Shown here one piece after another: positions 41,505 to 48,426 of a DNA stretch of 48,426 bases (position 1 is its first letter; each line of letters opens with the position of its first letter). The notes beneath the pieces are model-generated. The model saw nothing but the letters and a program-made list of their open reading frames with translations, ran no database searches and had not been told where the DNA came from. Source of the stretch: an uncultured Craurococcus sp. (GTDB taxonomy: Bacteria > Pseudomonadota > Alphaproteobacteria > Acetobacterales > Acetobacteraceae). The DNA is taken from contig CADCTD010000117.1 in the NCBI GenBank assembly GCA_902805545.1, positions 1-48,426 on the forward strand, written 5' to 3'. Both the position numbers and the translations under genes were made by a program.

Positions 41505-43031
41505 ATGCCCATGACCCGCCGCCGCCGCTGGCTCCTGATCGCCCTCGCAGCCCTGGTCCTGCTGCCCGCCGCCGGCCTCGCCGCGCTGCTGCTGACCTTC
41601 GACCCGAACAGCCAGAAGCCCCGCATCCAGGCGGCGGTGGAGGCGGCGACCGGCCGCAGCCTCACCCTCGGCGATATCGGCGTGAAGCTCGCCCTCTCGC
41701 CGACCCTGACGGTGGATGACATCGCCTTCGCCAACGTCCCCGGCGGCAGCCGCCCGCAGATGGCGACCATCCGCCGGGCGGAGGTGGAGCTTGGTCTTCT
41801 CCCCCTGCTCTCCCGCCGGGTGGAGGTGCATCGCCTCGTCCTGCAATCCCCCGACATCCTGCTGGAGACGGATGCCGAGGGCCGCCCGAATTGGGCCTTT
41901 ACCCCGGCCTCCCCACCTTCCGGCGCCCCTTCCGGCGGCCCCGCCACCGCGCCGCCCCAGGCCGGCCCTGCGCGCGAGGCCGGCCAGCGCCTCACCCTCG
42001 CCATCGACCGGGTGGAGCTGACCGATGGCCAGGTCACCTGGCGCGACGGCCGCACCGGCGCCAGCCGCAGCCTCGCCATCCCCCGGCTCGAGACCCGCGC
42101 CGACACGGCCGGCGCCCTGCGGCTGGAGGGTCAGCTCGCCCTCAACGGCATCCCCGTGGCGCTCACCGGCGAGACCGGCCCGCTCGACCGCCTGACCGAC
42201 CCCGCGGCGACCACGCCCTGGCCCCTCCGCCTCGCGCTCGAGGCCGCCGGTGCCCGCCTCGCAGCCCATGGCGCCATTGCCCAGCCCCGGCAGTTCCGCG
42301 GCTGGCAGATGGCGGTCGAGGCCCAGGTGCCGGAGCTCCAGGCGCTCGCCCCGCTGCTGCCCGACGCCCCGCTGCCGCCGCTCCGCGACCTCGCCCTCAC
42401 CGCGAGCCTCGCCGAGAACGCGATCAGCGACCTCCGCCTCACCCTCGGCGCCGCGGTGCTGGATACGGTGCTGCCCGGCCTCCGCCTGGCGAGCCTCACC
42501 GCCACCCTGCCGCGCTCGGACCAGCCCCTCGCGCTGGATGCCGAGGCGGCGCTGAACGGCGTTCCCCTGCACCTCGCCGGCACCCTCGGCGCCCCGGGCC
42601 TGCTGCTGCCGGGCGCCGCGCCGCAGCCCTTCCCGGTCGATCTCCGCCTCACGGCCGCCAGCGCCACCGGCACCGCGCAGGGCAGGATCGCCGATCTCCG
42701 CCGCCTCGCCGGGGTCGACCTCGCCCTCTCGCTGCGCGCCCCGGACCTCGCTCCGCTCGCGCCCCTGACCGGCGCCCCGCTGCCGCCCATCCGCGACCTC
42801 GCCCTCGACACCCGCCTCGCCGAGCGCACCCCGGGCTTCGCCGGCGGCGCCTTCCTGCGCGGGCTGCGGATCACCTCCTCGGCAGGCGATGCGGCGGGCG
42901 ACCTGACCTATGTCATCGGCCAGCGCCAGGGCCTCGAAGGCAGGCTGACCTCCACCCGCCTCGACCTCGACGCGCTCCGCCCCCCCGCGGCCGCCCCCGC
43001 TGCCGCCGCGCCTGCCGCCGGCGCCGGATAA
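41505..43031 (+). CDS. AsmA family protein, C-terminally truncated at an IS junction
   Basis: The protein has an N-terminal transmembrane helix (WLLIALAALVLLPAAGLAAL) and the AsmA opening (IQAAVEAATGRSLTLGDIGV and VDDIAFANVPGG). A long periplasmic beta-rich region typical of these envelope lipid-transport proteins follows. It stops at 508 aa after an Ala/Pro linker (PPAAAPAAAAPAAGAG), where relatives as I know them continue with a second conserved half. The TAA stop lies exactly at the junction with the IS5 transposase remnant that begins at 43032. I infer that the insertion removed the C-terminal half; the product is probably non-functional or altered. Confidence 0.82.
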   Translation: MPMTRRRRWLLIALAALVLLPAAGLAALLLTFDPNSQKPRIQAAVEAATGRSLTLGDIGVKLALSPTLTVDDIAFANVPGGSRPQMATIRRAEVELGLLPLLSRRVEVHRLVLQSPDILLETDAEGRPNWAFTPASPPSGAPSGGPATAPPQAGPAREAGQRLTLAIDRVELTDGQVTWRDGRTGASRSLAIPRLETRADTAGALRLEGQLALNGIPVALTGETGPLDRLTDPAATTPWPLRLALEAAGARLAAHGAIAQPRQFRGWQMAVEAQVPELQALAPLLPDAPLPPLRDLALTASLAENAISDLRLTLGAAVLDTVLPGLRLASLTATLPRSDQPLALDAEAALNGVPLHLAGTLGAPGLLLPGAAPQPFPVDLRLTAASATGTAQGRIADLRRLAGVDLALSLRAPDLAPLAPLTGAPLPPIRDLALDTRLAERTPGFAGGAFLRGLRITSSAGDAAGDLTYVIGQRQGLEGRLTSTRLDLDALRPPAAAPAAAAPAAGAG

Positions 43032-43231
43032 TGCCGCGCATCGCCCGCCGCGGGATCGAGAGCGGCCAGAGGCTGGGCAGGCACAGGTGGGTCATCGAGC
43101 GCACCCTGGCTTGGCTGGGCCGCTTCCGCCGCCTCACCATCCGCTACGAACGCAGAGTGGACATCCACCACGCCTTCACCGCGCTCGCCTGCTCGCTGAT
43201 CTGCCTCAACGCTCTCCAGGGCAGGTTTTGA
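43032..43231 (+). pseudogene. IS5-type transposase, C-terminal fragment
   Basis: From just after the AsmA stop the frame reads PRIARRGIESGQRLGRHRW, then VIERTLAWLGRFRRLTIRYE and HHAFTALACSLICLNAL, ending with a stop at 43231. This is the C-terminus of IS5-family (IS427-like) transposases, including the glutamate of the DDE triad in VIERT. About 65 residues remain; the N-terminal three quarters are gone. Its right side is interrupted by the IS701-type element starting at 43239. Confidence 0.85.
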
Positions 43232-43238
43232 AAGGCGC

Positions 43239-43259
43239 TGTTAGCTCGACTTTGGCCAT
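43239..43259 (+). repeat. Left inverted repeat of the IS701-type element
   Basis: The segment reads TGTTAGCTCGAC followed by TTTGGCCAT and matches the reverse complement of 44680-44700 at 20 of 21 bases, differing only at position 12 (C against G). Confidence 0.85.
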
Positions 43260-43327
43260 TTCCGGGCTTGAGGCGGCGGAGCGGGTGAGCGGCTAGGCTG
43301 GCGGGTCCCCGCCAAGAGACGCCGCCA

Positions 43328-44680
43328 ATGCCGCGCCTGCCGTCCCGCTTCGCCGCGGTGATCCTATGCTTCGCGCCGCTGTTCTTCCAGCGGAGCTGGC
43401 GGCACGCGGAGGTGCTGCTGATCGGGGCGATCCTGGCGCCCGGCCAGCGCACGGTCACCAGCCTGCTGCGGATCACCGGGCTCGCCCGCGAGCGGCGGTT
43501 CGTCAACTACCATCGCGTGCTGAACCGCGCCGCTTGGAGCGGACGGGCGGCGGCGCGGGTGCTGCTGGGCCTGTTGCTCGACGCCTTCGTGCCGAAGGGG
43601 CCGGTGGTCCTCGGGCTCGACGACACCATCGAGCGCCGGCGCGGCAAGCGCATCGGCGCCAAGGGGATCTACCGCGACCCGGTGCGCTCGTCGAAGTCGT
43701 TTTTCGTCAAGGCCACCGGTTTGCGCTGGTTGAGCCTGGCGCTGCTGGCGCCGATCCCCTGGGCCGGGCGGGTCTGGGCCCTGCCGTTCCTGACCGCGCT
43801 CGCGCCCTCGGAGCGCTACTGCCGCGAGCGTGGCCGACGACACAAGAAGCTGACGGACTGGGCCAGGCAGCTGGTCGTGCAGGCCCGCCGCTGGATGCCT
43901 GGACGCCCTCTGGTGCTGGTGGCCGACAGCGGCTTCGCCGCCCTCGAACTCCTGGCGGCGCTGGCCCGGCAGGGCGTGACCTGCGTCACCCGGCTGCGCC
44001 TCGACGCCGCCCTCTATAAGCCGGCGCCGCCCCGCGGGCCCGGGACGGTTGGGCGCCCTCGGACGAAGGGAGCGCGCCTGCCGAACCTCGCGGAGGTGCT
44101 GGCCGACCGGGCGACGCCGTGGCGGCGCGTCACCGTGTCGGGCTGGTACGGGGAGGGCGAGCGGGTCGTGGAGTTCCACTCCGGCACCGCCGTCTGGCGC
44201 CACGCCGGGATGCCCGTCGTGCCGATCCGCTGGGTGCTTCTGCGCGACCCCCGGCGCCGGTTCGACCCGCAGGCCCTGCTCTGCACCGGCCTGGCGCAGG
44301 ACCCGCTCCAGATCATCCGTTGGTTCGTCCAGCGCTGGCAGGTGGAAGTCACCTTCCGGGAGGTTCGCGACCACCTCGGCGTGGAAACCCAGCGCCAGTG
44401 GTCGGACAAGGCCATCGCCCGCACAACGCCTGGCCTGCTCGGACTGTTCTCCGTCGTGACGCTGCTCGCCGCCCGCCTCGCCCCTCGCGCGCGCCTGCAG
44501 GTCTCGACCAGCGCTTGGTATCACAAGAAGCACCCGACCTTCGCCGATACCCTCGCCGCGGTGCGACGCCAGATTTGGACCGAGCAGGGTTTGGCCACCT
44601 CCCGGCATTCAGCCCAGCCGACGAAACTCAGCCCGGCGCTCCGCGAAGGCATCGCCTACGCACTCTGCCATGCGGCCTGA
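43328..44680 (+). CDS. IS701-family transposase
   Basis: This 450-aa DDE transposase has the first catalytic aspartate in VVLGLDDTIERRRGKRI, a typical IS701-like segment. The second aspartate is in LVLVADSGFAALELLAAL. The C-terminal region WFVQRWQVEVTFREVRDHLG carries the glutamate (VTFREV). Full length and undisturbed, with its stop inside the right inverted repeat. The assignment to IS701 and not to a related IS4 branch is by motif recognition. Confidence 0.9.
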   Translation: MPRLPSRFAAVILCFAPLFFQRSWRHAEVLLIGAILAPGQRTVTSLLRITGLARERRFVNYHRVLNRAAWSGRAAARVLLGLLLDAFVPKGPVVLGLDDTIERRRGKRIGAKGIYRDPVRSSKSFFVKATGLRWLSLALLAPIPWAGRVWALPFLTALAPSERYCRERGRRHKKLTDWARQLVVQARRWMPGRPLVLVADSGFAALELLAALARQGVTCVTRLRLDAALYKPAPPRGPGTVGRPRTKGARLPNLAEVLADRATPWRRVTVSGWYGEGERVVEFHSGTAVWRHAGMPVVPIRWVLLRDPRRRFDPQALLCTGLAQDPLQIIRWFVQRWQVEVTFREVRDHLGVETQRQWSDKAIARTTPGLLGLFSVVTLLAARLAPRARLQVSTSAWYHKKHPTFADTLAAVRRQIWTEQGLATSRHSAQPTKLSPALREGIAYALCHAA

Positions 44681-44700
44681 TGGCCAAACTCGAGCTAACA
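44680..44700 (-). repeat. Right inverted repeat of the IS701-type element
   Basis: On the minus strand the segment reads TGTTAGCTCGAG followed by TTTGGCCAT. It begins with the last base of the transposase stop codon and defines the right boundary of the element. Confidence 0.85.
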
Positions 44701-44968
44701 GGCCCTTCTGTAAAGCGCCTTCAGCAGTCAACCCTTTTGAGCGTCGGTCCGGTCGCCGGTGTCTCGCTTCTGTCCGGGGTCGGCGCGGTGGCCGCCACCT
44801 GATGGTGTCTGATGAGGAGCGGGCCGGCCAATCTAGCAACGCGCGGTCGTCCTCGCGGCGCCGCTTTGCCTGTTGCGGCCTGGCCCGATCCATCGTCCCG
44901 GCGACGGGACCTCGCTCCGGACGGCTGGTGCCTGCGACCGCCCGAACCCTCGATGCGTCCTCCTGTCC

Positions 44969-45673
44969 TCAGGCCGTCGCGGCGGCGCGCCCGGCGGCGA
45001 ATGGCGTCCCGTCAGCAAGCATCCTGTGCAGGACCACCGCGAGCTTCCTGGCCAGCGCCACCTTGGCCTTGCGCATGCCGGCGCGGGCGGCGAGGCGGGC
45101 CGCCCAGCTCTTCAAGGCCGAGCCCTTCACCGGCTTCGTCAGGATGACGTTCGCGGCCTCGTACAACATGGTCCGCACGCCGGCGTCGCCGATCTTCGAT
45201 ATGCGCCCGGCCACGTCCGTCTCCCCGGACTGGTACCTCCTGGGCGTCAGGCCGAAGTGCGCGCCCACCGCCTTCGACGATCGGAACCGGGCGGGGTCGT
45301 CCACCGCCGCGACGAAGGTGAGCGCCACGACCACGCCCACCCCCGGCGCGGTCATCAGCAGCCGCGCCCGGCCGTCCTCCCGTGCTCGGTCGCGCAGGCG
45401 CTTCTCCAGCCCGCGCAGCTGCTCCCCGAGCGTCTCGCGCGCGGCCAGGAGCGCCTCGGCCACCGCGGTCAGGGTCGGATGTCCCGCCACCAACTCGCGG
45501 GCGCGGCCGGGGAAGCTCCGCGCCGTGGTCGGTCCGACCTTGAGCCCGAAGCCCCGCAGCACGCCCCGGAGGCTCATCTCCACGTCGAGGCGCTTCGTCT
45601 GCAGCAGCTTGCGCGCGGTCAGCAGCGCGCGGGTCTCCTGCGCCGGCAGCGACTTGCAGTCACGTTGTTGCAC
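44969..45673 (-). pseudogene. IS110-family transposase, N-terminal half missing
   Basis: The frame contains the C-terminal Transposase_20 region of IS110 enzymes: LLMTAPGVGVVVALTFVAAV, RFRSSKAVGAHFGLTPRRY, RISKIGDAGVRTMLYEAAN, and the serine-bearing GSALKSWAARL. The N-terminal DEDD (RuvC-like) domain of about 100-130 residues is absent. The frame's first codons (45673-45665) actually belong to the terminal repeat of the adjacent IS5-type element, so the IS110 gene was cut at about 45664. The missing part does not reappear beyond that element, implying a deletion. Confidence 0.88.
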
Positions 45674-46843
45674 GGGTCACCCGGGTGGACGGCCTCGGGT
45701 AGGTTGGTATGGGGGCGAGCCCTCGACCATAGAGGGGTCAGCGTGTTGCATGGGTCGGTGATGTGGACGCACTGGGCCCTGCCCGTGTTCCGGGTCACGC
45801 GATCCGGACATACTCCGGGCGTCCGAGCTCGAGCATGCGGTTCAGGACGCCGGCGGCGATGGCCATTTCGGTCGCCTGCCGCCCGTCCCTTTGCGAGCGT
45901 AGTCCATCACCGATGACGCGCTTCCATCGCGCTATGTCGGCCTCCACCAGAGCGCGCCAGTTGTAGCCTGTGGCCTTCTGCCAGCCCCTGCGGCCGCGCT
46001 CGGCGATGCACCGCAGATGCCGGTCGCGCCGCGTCGGCGCGGTCTCGGCGGCGTCGCTCGGCACGGCGCTCGAGCGTGGCGGGATGACGACGGCCGCGTC
46101 GGGATGGCGCGCCGAGACCCCGGCGTAGACGTCGTCGCGGTCGAACGCGCCGTCGCCGGTGAAGGAGGCCACGGGACCATCAACCTGGTCGAGCAGGGGA
46201 CCGACCTGCGAGCCGTCATCGGCATCTTTGTCGGTCAGCGCCGACGCGACGATGTGGCCGGTGTCGGCGTCGGTGGCGAGGTGGAGCTTTCTCCACGACC
46301 GACGCCGCTTGGTGCCGTGCTTCTCCTCCAGCCACTCGCCAGCACCGCAGAGCTTCAGCCCCGTGCTGTCCACCAGCAGATGCACCGGCTCGCTCCCCAC
46401 CTTCGGCCGCGGCACCTCCAGCGTCTCGGCCCGACGGCTCAGGGTCGAGTGGTCAGGCACGGCGAGGTCGAGGCCAAGCAGCCGTAGGATGGAGCCGATC
46501 AGGCCCTCGGTCTGGCGCAGCGCCAGGCGGAACACGGCACGGAGCGTCAGAGCCGTGGCGATCGCCAGAGAGGAGTAGCGCGGCTGCCCGCCCCGGCCGG
46601 TGCGCGGCTCGGCGCGCCAGGCCGCGATCGCCTCGGCCGTGAACCACACCGTGAGGCTGCCGCGGGCGCGCAGGCCGGCGTCGTACTCGGCCCAGTTGAT
46701 CACCCGGTGCTTCTGCTTGGGGATGTGATGTCGTCGACCGGCCAGCGCTTTGAACGGCAAGAGGGGTGCCCCTGAATGGAGGAGGGGACTCGCCCCGGCC
46801 TCACCCTACCCGAAGCCTCCTAGGCGGGCGATTGGTGCAACAA
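45665..46843 (-). mobile_element. IS5-type insertion sequence, complete (about 1.18 kb)
   Basis: The ends are long imperfect inverted repeats. On the plus strand the left end begins TTGTTGCAC (45665); the right end closes with GTGCAACAA (46843). The similarity continues inward with matching blocks such as CGGGTAGG and GGGGCGAG. It encodes one full-length 321-aa transposase on the minus strand. It lies inside the 5' part of the IS110 transposase gene. I could not identify a target-site duplication because the far flank does not continue the IS110 sequence. Confidence 0.82.
45795..46760 (-). CDS. IS5-family transposase
   Basis: The 321-aa product has the family N-terminus (RRHHIPKQKHRVINWAEYDA, then RARGSLTVWF), a DUF4096-like domain with LRLLGLDLAVPDHSTLSRR, and a DDE core (HLLVDSTGLKLCGAGEW, SFTGDGAFDRDDVYAG). 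The end is WRALVEADIARWKRVIGDG. The frame begins with TTG 46760; the sequence from there agrees with family starts, so either TTG is used or an original ATG has mutated. It lies on the strand opposite to the IS701 transposase. Confidence 0.9.
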   Translation of the reverse strand: MPFKALAGRRHHIPKQKHRVINWAEYDAGLRARGSLTVWFTAEAIAAWRAEPRTGRGGQPRYSSLAIATALTLRAVFRLALRQTEGLIGSILRLLGLDLAVPDHSTLSRRAETLEVPRPKVGSEPVHLLVDSTGLKLCGAGEWLEEKHGTKRRRSWRKLHLATDADTGHIVASALTDKDADDGSQVGPLLDQVDGPVASFTGDGAFDRDDVYAGVSARHPDAAVVIPPRSSAVPSDAAETAPTRRDRHLRCIAERGRRGWQKATGYNWRALVEADIARWKRVIGDGLRSQRDGRQATEMAIAAGVLNRMLELGRPEYVRIA

Positions 46844-46861
46844 GGCGGGGGGGGGGCGCGA

Positions 46862-47167
46862 CTACTTCAGGCGGACCAGGTTCGGACGGGCCTGGGGCTT
46901 AGCAGCAGCCCTGGTGAGGAGGCCTGGCGCGACGTTCCATTGGTGCCCGTCGTCGGTGATCACCGTGACCGACTTCCGGTTGTAGCGCGTCAGCATGCCC
47001 TCCACGGCGCCACGTCCGTCCGCTTGGAACGCGACCCGGTCCCCGACACTGAATTCCAGCATCTGCTTGTGGGCCCGCATCTGCTGCAGCAAGCGCAGCC
47101 GCTCGACGACCTTGCAGTTGAGGTCGATGAGCTCCGCCTCGGTCAGCCGGTCGATGTCGATCGTCAT
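46862..47167 (-). CDS. Small SH3/KOW-like hypothetical protein (101 aa)
   Basis: The N-terminal half is helical (TEAELIDLNCKVVERLRLLQ). The second half looks like a small beta barrel (FSVGDRVAFQADGRGAVEGM, then TRYNRKSVTVITDDGHQWNV), resembling KOW/SH3-type RNA-binding or chromatin-like modules, and then a basic tail. I recognise this as a type of protein common on mobile regions of alphaproteobacteria, with no assigned function. ATG 47167 has a GGAGG-like site upstream. It begins 18 bp beyond the IS5 element, after a run of ten Gs at 46847-46856. Confidence 0.7.
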   Translation of the reverse strand: MTIDIDRLTEAELIDLNCKVVERLRLLQQMRAHKQMLEFSVGDRVAFQADGRGAVEGMLTRYNRKSVTVITDDGHQWNVAPGLLTRAAAKPQARPNLVRLK

Positions 47168-47475
47168 CCGCCCCTCCGCTTCGGCCTCGTGCGGGCGTGG
47201 CATCCTATGGCGGGCCGGGCGGCCGAACCAGCACGCCGCCATTCGGAGCCGGACCCCGCGGCCCTCGTGGCGCACCACCAGCTCGCCGCCCGCGGAAGGC
47301 TACGGCAGCGCGACCGCGAGGGCCGCGGACATGCCGGGCGCCGTCCCGGCGTCGCGGTGGCCGGTGGCCGGTGGAAAGGCCGCCCCTGTCGCGGAGCGGC
47401 AGCTTGCGGGTCGCTCGGCGGCAGGCATGACCGGCGCCGGCTCCGGCCGACCCCGGCGGAGGCTTCGGGGCACGG
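47168..47475 (+). other. 308-bp stretch without a supported gene
   Basis: Frames are open on both strands because of high GC content, but none shows protein-like composition, a ribosome binding site or a recognisable family. I see no hairpin terminator or repeat of note. Confidence 0.5.
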
Positions 47476-47709
47476 TCACCGCCGGGCGAAGAACGCGCGG
47501 AACAACCGCTCCGCTTCCCGCCGGCCCTGCTCGGTGAACACGACCGACCTGGCCTTGCCCACCGGGTCCGAGATCATGCCCTTGCGGTGCTGGCGGTCCA
47601 GCGCGCCCCAATCGAAGCCCTTCCAGGCGCGCCAGCCGTCGTGCAGTCCCAGCCAGAGCAGCGCCAGGACGGCGTCGTCGATGCGCTCGGGGTCGATGTC
47701 GTCGTCCAT
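47476..47709 (-). CDS. DUF6429 family protein (77 aa)
   Basis: The protein reads DDDIDPERIDDAVLALLWLG, then DWGALDRQHRKGMISDPVGK and VFTEQGRREAERLF. This is the compact winged-helix-like pattern of DUF6429, a family frequently found beside transposases and on accessory DNA. It may be a small DNA-binding protein, but this is unproven. ATG 47709 is clear. It lies between the SH3-like gene and the IS6-type element, on the minus strand. Confidence 0.85.
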   Translation of the reverse strand: MDDDIDPERIDDAVLALLWLGLHDGWRAWKGFDWGALDRQHRKGMISDPVGKARSVVFTEQGRREAERLFRAFFARR

Positions 47710-47835
47710 AGCGCAGCCCTCCCGACGATCGCCGCGACGAACTCACCGGGCCGGGGTCCCGCGGCGACATCCCACTCGCCTCCCGCAGCGACAGGAAAGC
47801 CGGCGCACGTCAGGATGTCGCCAGGCGCGCGCGGG

Positions 47836-48426
47836 GGCACCGTCAAGTTGAGCGAGTCTTGGCGGCCTGGGTCGAGCCCGGTAGGCGTCCAGAATGAGCT
47901 CGCCATCCGCTGCGTCGCCCTATGCGGGCTACCGCTTCCCGGCCGAGGTCATCAGCCACGCCGTCTGGCTGTACTTCCGCTTCCCACTCAGCCTGCGCAT
48001 GGTCGAAGAGATGCTGGCAGCGCGCGGCATCGTCGCCAGCCACGAGACCGTGCGGCAGTGGGCGCTCAAGTTCGGCCAGGACTTCGCCAACCGGATCCGG
48101 CGGAGGCTCCCCTGCGCGGGAGACAAATGGCACCTCGACGAGGTCGCCATCAGGATCGCCGGGGTGCAGCACTGGCTCTGGCGTGCCGTGGATCAGAACG
48201 GGATGGTGCTGGATGTGCTGGTGCAGAGCCGGCGCGACAAGCGCGCGGCCAAGCGCCTGCTGCGCAAGCTGCTCAAGCGGCAGCGCCGGGCACCCCGCGT
48301 CATGATCACCGACAAGCTCCCGAGCTACGGGGCGGCCAAGCGGGAGGTGATGCCCGGTGTCGAGCACCGCCAGCACAAGGGCCTGAACAACCGGGCGGAA
48401 AACTCGCACCAGCCGACGCGACGACG
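47836..48426 (+). mobile_element. IS6-type insertion sequence, left part (cut by window edge)
   Basis: The transposase gene is preceded by GGCACCGTCAAGTTGAGC (47836-47853), which looks like the terminal repeat of alphaproteobacterial IS6-family elements. The right end lies outside the window, so the boundary cannot be confirmed by matching repeats. Confidence 0.65.
47894..48426 (+). CDS. IS6-family transposase, 3' end outside window
   Basis: From ATG 47894 the frame stays open to the last base. It begins SSPYAGYRFP-like (the exact read is SSPSAASPYAGYRFPAEVIS), then SLRMVEEMLAARGIVASHET, VRQWALKFG, DKWHLDEVAIRIAG (first Asp of the DDE triad), HWLWRAVDQNGMVLDVLVQS, MITDKLPSYGAAKRE (second Asp) and LNNRAENSHQPTR (Glu). 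All three catalytic residues lie in the 177 codons visible, so only a short C-terminus is missing. These elements form cointegrates and often flank accessory DNA. Confidence 0.92.
   Translation, partial: MSSPSAASPYAGYRFPAEVISHAVWLYFRFPLSLRMVEEMLAARGIVASHETVRQWALKFGQDFANRIRRRLPCAGDKWHLDEVAIRIAGVQHWLWRAVDQNGMVLDVLVQSRRDKRAAKRLLRKLLKRQRRAPRVMITDKLPSYGAAKREVMPGVEHRQHKGLNNRAENSHQPTRR

Larger units (their letters stand above)
43239..44700 (+). mobile_element. IS701-type insertion sequence, complete (1462 bp)
   Basis: The element is bounded by inverted repeats at 43239-43259 and 44680-44700 that match at 20 of 21 positions (the outer ends read TGTTAGCTCGA). It encodes one intact 450-aa transposase. 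The similarity of the two ends may continue a few bases outward (AAGGCGC against AAGGGCC). The four bases outside the repeats (GCGC left, GGCC right) are not a duplication, so the flanks may have been rearranged after insertion. It lies beside the IS5 remnant on the left and IS110 DNA on the right. Confidence 0.85.

Noticed and set aside
46847-46856. Run of ten Gs beside the IS5 element
   Set aside because: It may be a sequencing-sensitive homopolymer or slippage site, but it lies in no gene and nothing links it to a function.
47843-48409. 188-codon minus-strand frame at the right edge
   Set aside because: It is the antisense of the IS6 transposase, whose plus-strand frame is open to the window edge and carries all DDE residues.

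Overview
The window is GC-rich chromosomal DNA whose gene set best fits an alphaproteobacterium of the Acetobacteraceae, probably Roseomonas-like. The grounds are the class I ribonucleotide reductase with NrdR boxes, a DUF1289 protein, an orphan Bug-type binding protein, a TAXI receptor, and a probable EcfG/NepR stress-sigma pair. The placement rests on protein character read by eye, not on a database search.

Layout. 1-7131: the 5' end of an exported protein, then nrdA-nrdB behind two NrdR boxes, a SCO copper chaperone, a small conserved protein, a tRNA-modification-like methyltransferase coupled to a DUF2007 protein, a polyprenyl diphosphate synthase, and an ASCH gene broken by a 16-bp tandem duplication. 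7123-20956: a YnfA-type membrane protein, a BtuB-like receptor under a cobalamin riboswitch with a visible RBS-sequestering hairpin, ExoD, a CoA-transferase/crotonase pair, an endonuclease III-like glycosylase, a Bug receptor, a DUF1194 protein, a PhnW-like aminotransferase, DUF1289, formate-tetrahydrofolate ligase, the sigma factor/NepR pair and a TPR-methyltransferase.

21133-32341 is the most unusual part: a type I secretion locus. It encodes an RTX calcium-binding protein (872 aa), a PrtD-type ABC transporter and an HlyD-type adaptor. Around them lie three small proteins (248, 90 and 191 aa) that have no signal peptide and no RTX nonapeptides but share one C-terminal motif. The two larger ones are related over most of their length. 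A CelD/BioF2-type acyltransferase follows the first of them, and two LuxR-type regulators whose receiver domains lack the phosphoacceptor aspartate lie at the far end. I propose that the three small proteins are a family of secreted cargo or surface proteins handled by this system. 33073-35775 continues with two related Sel1/TPR-like proteins on either side of a TAXI solute-binding protein.

35903-43031 returns to housekeeping and metabolic genes: RraA-like, SDR, old yellow enzyme, RarA, RlpA, RluC-type pseudouridine synthase and AsmA. The AsmA gene ends early exactly where a fragment of an IS5-type transposase begins. From there to the window edge is a nest of insertion sequences: the IS5 remnant, a complete IS701-type element, an IS110 transposase lacking its N-terminal half, a complete IS5-type element inserted into that IS110 gene, two small accessory genes (one DUF6429) and an IS6-type transposase running off the window.
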